In this document: piece after piece, positions 62,218-64,000 of the stretch
Layout: every line of letters starts with the position of its first letter
Numbering within the stretch: position 1 is the first letter of the stretch
From: CAKVON01 sp902475665
Lineage (GTDB): Bacteria > Actinomycetota > Coriobacteriia > Coriobacteriales > Atopobiaceae
Length of the DNA stretch: 64,000 nucleotides
NCBI GenBank assembly: GCA_036321795.1
Contig: JAWQCY010000002.1
Location: 1 to 64,000 of the forward strand
Reading direction: 5' to 3'
Program-made: the position numbers and the translations under genes
The notes under the pieces: generated by a model
The model's input: the letters and a program-made list of their open reading frames with translations, nothing else
The model's database searches: none
What the model was told of the DNA's origin: nothing

Positions 62218-62751
62218 CTAGGCGCCGAAGGAGGACGAGACCTCACCGGAACCCTGCGCAGAGGCGTCCGCGACAAACCCTGAAGTTGAATCTCCGGTAG
62301 ACCCTGAGGTTGAGGTAGAGCCTGAGACTTTGTCGACAACCCCCTGCTCAGAGGACGTGTCGCCAGCACGAGTCATGCCATAGTTCTGCGTCGCGATGCG
62401 CTCGATACGGCTCTCGCTCGAGAGCATGGCGGAGGTGACCCTAAGGTCCTTCTCGGTGGAACGGGCATCGCGAATCTCGGTGCGAAGCTCCTCGTTGGCC
62501 GCAACCGTGCCGGCCGCGGCCGTCATGATGACGACGCGCGCGAAGGCGGCGAGAAGGACGCAGGCGATGACGACGGCGGCCACGGTCACGTAAGCGCGGA
62601 ACTGGGGGGAGACCCCGCGACGCACTCGGGCATCGAGTCCGCGGCCCTCGACAACGTCGAAAGACGGCGCGCCCTGGCGACGCGCGTTGCGACCGAGCTG
62701 CCCCCTCTCGGCGGCATCGAGGCTGCGTGCCTCGGAACCCTGGTACCTCAT
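62218..62751 (-). CDS. ftsL: FtsL-like bitopic division protein
   Basis: 177 aa. Basic cytoplasmic tail (1-52), one membrane segment (about 53-78), then a short coiled coil (85-125) with RSTEKDLRVTSAMLSSESRI and ERIATQNYGM typical of FtsL, and a Ser/Gly/Thr-rich tail. Similarity is structural; the position between rsmH and ftsI is decisive. Would pair with FtsQ and a FtsB-like partner (none in the window) to activate FtsWI. The start ATG has GGGGGAT upstream in a C-rich leader. Confidence 0.78.
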   Translation of the reverse strand: MRYQGSEARSLDAAERGQLGRNARRQGAPSFDVVEGRGLDARVRRGVSPQFRAYVTVAAVVIACVLLAAFARVVIMTAAAGTVAANEELRTEIRDARSTEKDLRVTSAMLSSESRIERIATQNYGMTRAGDTSSEQGVVDKVSGSTSTSGSTGDSTSGFVADASAQGSGEVSSSFGA

Positions 62752-62938
62752 GAGAATCCCCCTGCTTCGTTTGTGGAACGTTGGTGGTGCGTTTGAGCTT
62801 CGTTTGTGGCGTGGTGGTAGTGCGTGGTGTGGTGGTAGTGCATTGGTGGTGCGAAGGTGGTGCGTTTGAGCTGCATTTGTTGTGCGGTGGAGCTACGTTC
62901 TTGGTGCTATGCACTCGGTCCGTCGGGACCGGAGATGC
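62752..62938 (-). promoter_or_regulatory. C-rich, G-poor leader between rsmH and ftsL with short repeats
   Basis: On the minus strand this 187-nt gap is rich in CA and CACCAC and poor in G over about 62768-62885. Two imperfect copies of a 29-31-nt element (62783-62811 and 62856-62886, sharing GGTGGTGCGTTTGAGCT on the plus strand) and two copies of GTGGTGGTAGTGC lie inside. No hairpin-plus-T-run. Such unstructured C-over-G RNA is what Rho loads on, so a Rho-dependent control point inside the cluster is possible. An open frame across it is low-complexity and not credible. Confidence 0.5.
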
Positions 62939-63925
62939 CTATTGGGACGCGTCGGCGTTGATCCTGACCGCCACACGCGTCTTGGCGCTGCGAGCCCTCG
63001 GGTTGAGGGCCACCTCCTCGTCGGAGGCGACGAGGGGCTTTCGCGTCTTGACGTCCAGCACCGGCACGTTGCCGCAGACGCACACCGGAAGGTCCGGCGG
63101 GCAAGTGCAACCCCGCGACATCTCGGAAAAGACGTGCTTGACGATGCGGTCCTCGAGGCTGTGGTAGCTGATCACGCAGATCCTGCCACCCTCGTTGGCC
63201 CATCGGACGGCCGCTTGCAGGCCTTGCTCGAGCATGTCAAGCTCGTGGTTGACCTCGATGCGCAGGGCCTGGAAGGTCTTGCGCGCGGGATGTCCGCCGT
63301 GTCGCCTGTCGGCCGCGGGGATCGCGGCCTTGATGACGTCGACAAGCTCGAGGGTCGTCTCGATGGGTTGTTTGTCTCTCCTGCGACAGATCTGGCGGGC
63401 GATGCGGCTCGCGTGCTTCTCGTCCCCGAAGGCGCGAATGATCCGGGCGAGGTCGGCTTCGTTGTAGGTGTTGATGACCTCTGCTGCGGTTAGGGTGTTG
63501 TTGCCCGGATTCATGCGCATGTCGAGCGGGGCGTCCTCGTGGTACGAGAAGCCCCTTTCGGGGATGTCGAGTTGCGGCGACGAGACGCCGAGGTCGAACA
63601 GGAAGCAGTCGACCCCGTCGACTCGGGCCTGGACCAGAAGCTCGTCCAGGTCGCCGAAGTTGCCCTTGAGGAAACGGTGGCGTGCGCCCGGAGCCTCGCG
63701 CTCGAAGCGCTCGGCGGCGGCGGCAAGCGCCATGTCGTCCTGGTCGATGCCGATGGACAGGCCCTGTGGCGCCACGCGACGGGCGAGCTCGACCGAGTGG
63801 CCGGCCCCTCCCAGCGTGCAGTCGCAGACGACCTCGCCCGGCTGGGGGTCCAGCCAGTGCAGGACCTCCTCGAGCATCACGGGTACGTGCGAAAATGCTG
63901 TTGTCAATTCGCTCACTCCACTCAT
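62939..63925 (-). CDS. rsmH: 16S rRNA (cytosine1402-N4)-methyltransferase
   Basis: 328 aa. HVPVMLEEVLHWL start region, DCTLGGAGHSVEL SAM loop, GIDQDDMAL, FDLGVSSPQLDIPERGFSYH, PLDMRMNP, and ISYHSLEDRIVKHVF near the end are all hallmark RsmH (MraW) motifs. CTCPPDLPVCVCG is the variable cysteine loop. ATG overlaps the mraZ TGA as ATGA. Followed by the C-rich gap before ftsL. Confidence 0.96.
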   Translation of the reverse strand: MSGVSELTTAFSHVPVMLEEVLHWLDPQPGEVVCDCTLGGAGHSVELARRVAPQGLSIGIDQDDMALAAAAERFEREAPGARHRFLKGNFGDLDELLVQARVDGVDCFLFDLGVSSPQLDIPERGFSYHEDAPLDMRMNPGNNTLTAAEVINTYNEADLARIIRAFGDEKHASRIARQICRRRDKQPIETTLELVDVIKAAIPAADRRHGGHPARKTFQALRIEVNHELDMLEQGLQAAVRWANEGGRICVISYHSLEDRIVKHVFSEMSRGCTCPPDLPVCVCGNVPVLDVKTRKPLVASDEEVALNPRARSAKTRVAVRINADASQ

Positions 63926-64000
63926 CCGAACATCAACGCGTCGAGGTCGTTGTCGAAGTCGTCGTACTTCTCGTGCCACCTCTCGGCGTTCCAGATGGCA
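63922..64000 (-). CDS. mraZ: Transcriptional regulator MraZ, C-terminal fragment (window edge)
   Basis: Only the last 25 codons lie in the window, cut by its end: IWNAERWHEKYDDF then DNDLDALMFG and a TGA overlapping the rsmH ATG. The Trp-containing motif (IWNxxxWxxY) and the place just before rsmH are those of MraZ, which binds the dcw promoter. The promoter and operator repeats are beyond the window. Confidence 0.85.
   Translation of the reverse strand, partial: AIWNAERWHEKYDDFDNDLDALMFG

Noticed and set aside
62441..62914. Thr/Pro/His-rich protein across the rsmH-ftsL gap and the start of ftsL
   Set aside because: Low-complexity translation of CA-rich DNA, out of frame with ftsL, no ribosome site.

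Overview
The window is high-GC (about two thirds G+C by eye) chromosomal DNA made almost entirely of housekeeping genes. I see no insertion sequence, prophage, plasmid gene or CRISPR array. The gene set points to an actinobacterium of the class Coriobacteriia (Olsenella/Collinsella-like; the genus is inference). FtsZ, SepF, YggT and DivIVA follow a mur/fts cluster with no ftsA, a SepIVA-like coiled-coil gene lies beside yceD-rpmF, and TTG/GTG starts are frequent. Several Firmicutes-like traits are also present: an asp23-fakA-recG-plsX-acpP-rnc-smc-ftsY-ffh string, a SAM-I riboswitch on metK and paired YhgE/Pip membrane proteins.

Layout, left to right. 1-98 is a poly-G/poly-C artefact-like end. 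160-15081 (minus strand) is a growth super-operon: asp23, fakA, recG, rsmD, coaD, a SepIVA-like gene, yceD, rpmF, plsX, acpP, rnc, smc, ftsY, ffh. It couples fatty-acid and phospholipid priming, ribosome maturation, chromosome condensation and the SRP pathway. A strong terminator splits it between rpmF and plsX. rpmB (L28) diverges from asp23 at 15393. 15582-16156 is a non-coding island with five copies of a 23-nt repeat. 16157-17553 holds thiN and a HAD phosphatase. 17751-18062 is fmdB with a bidirectional terminator. 18096-26366 (minus) runs metK, a histidine phosphatase, priA, def, fmt, rsmB and an unusual glpX-family gene, with a SAM-I riboswitch ahead of metK.

26683-32373 is a self-contained cassette: a TetR-type regulator divergent from two overlapping YhgE/Pip membrane proteins, with a perfect palindrome between them. 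gltX and a single-chain iron-sulfur L-serine dehydratase follow on the plus strand. After these come a flippase-like membrane protein, a tRNA-Gln/Glu/Glu operon, the CCA-adding enzyme, a bleomycin-hydrolase-type peptidase, a YigZ/IMPACT protein, an M20 peptidase, the RNase P RNA, and an overlapping radical-SAM/TIGR03915 pair predicted to act in DNA metabolism.

45600-64000 (minus) is the division and cell-wall cluster. In transcription order it is mraZ (partial), rsmH, ftsL, ftsI, murF, mraY, murD, ftsW, murG, murC, murB, ftsQ, ftsZ, pgeF, yggS, sepF, yggT, divIVA. murE is missing from its usual place between ftsI and murF. These genes make lipid II, flip and polymerise it at the septum, and build and tether the Z-ring.

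The least explained features are the five-copy 41-nt-period repeat island (15714-16023), the glpX homologue lacking several active-site residues, the TetR-YhgE cassette, the radical-SAM DNA-metabolism pair, and the C-rich, G-poor leader between rsmH and ftsL.
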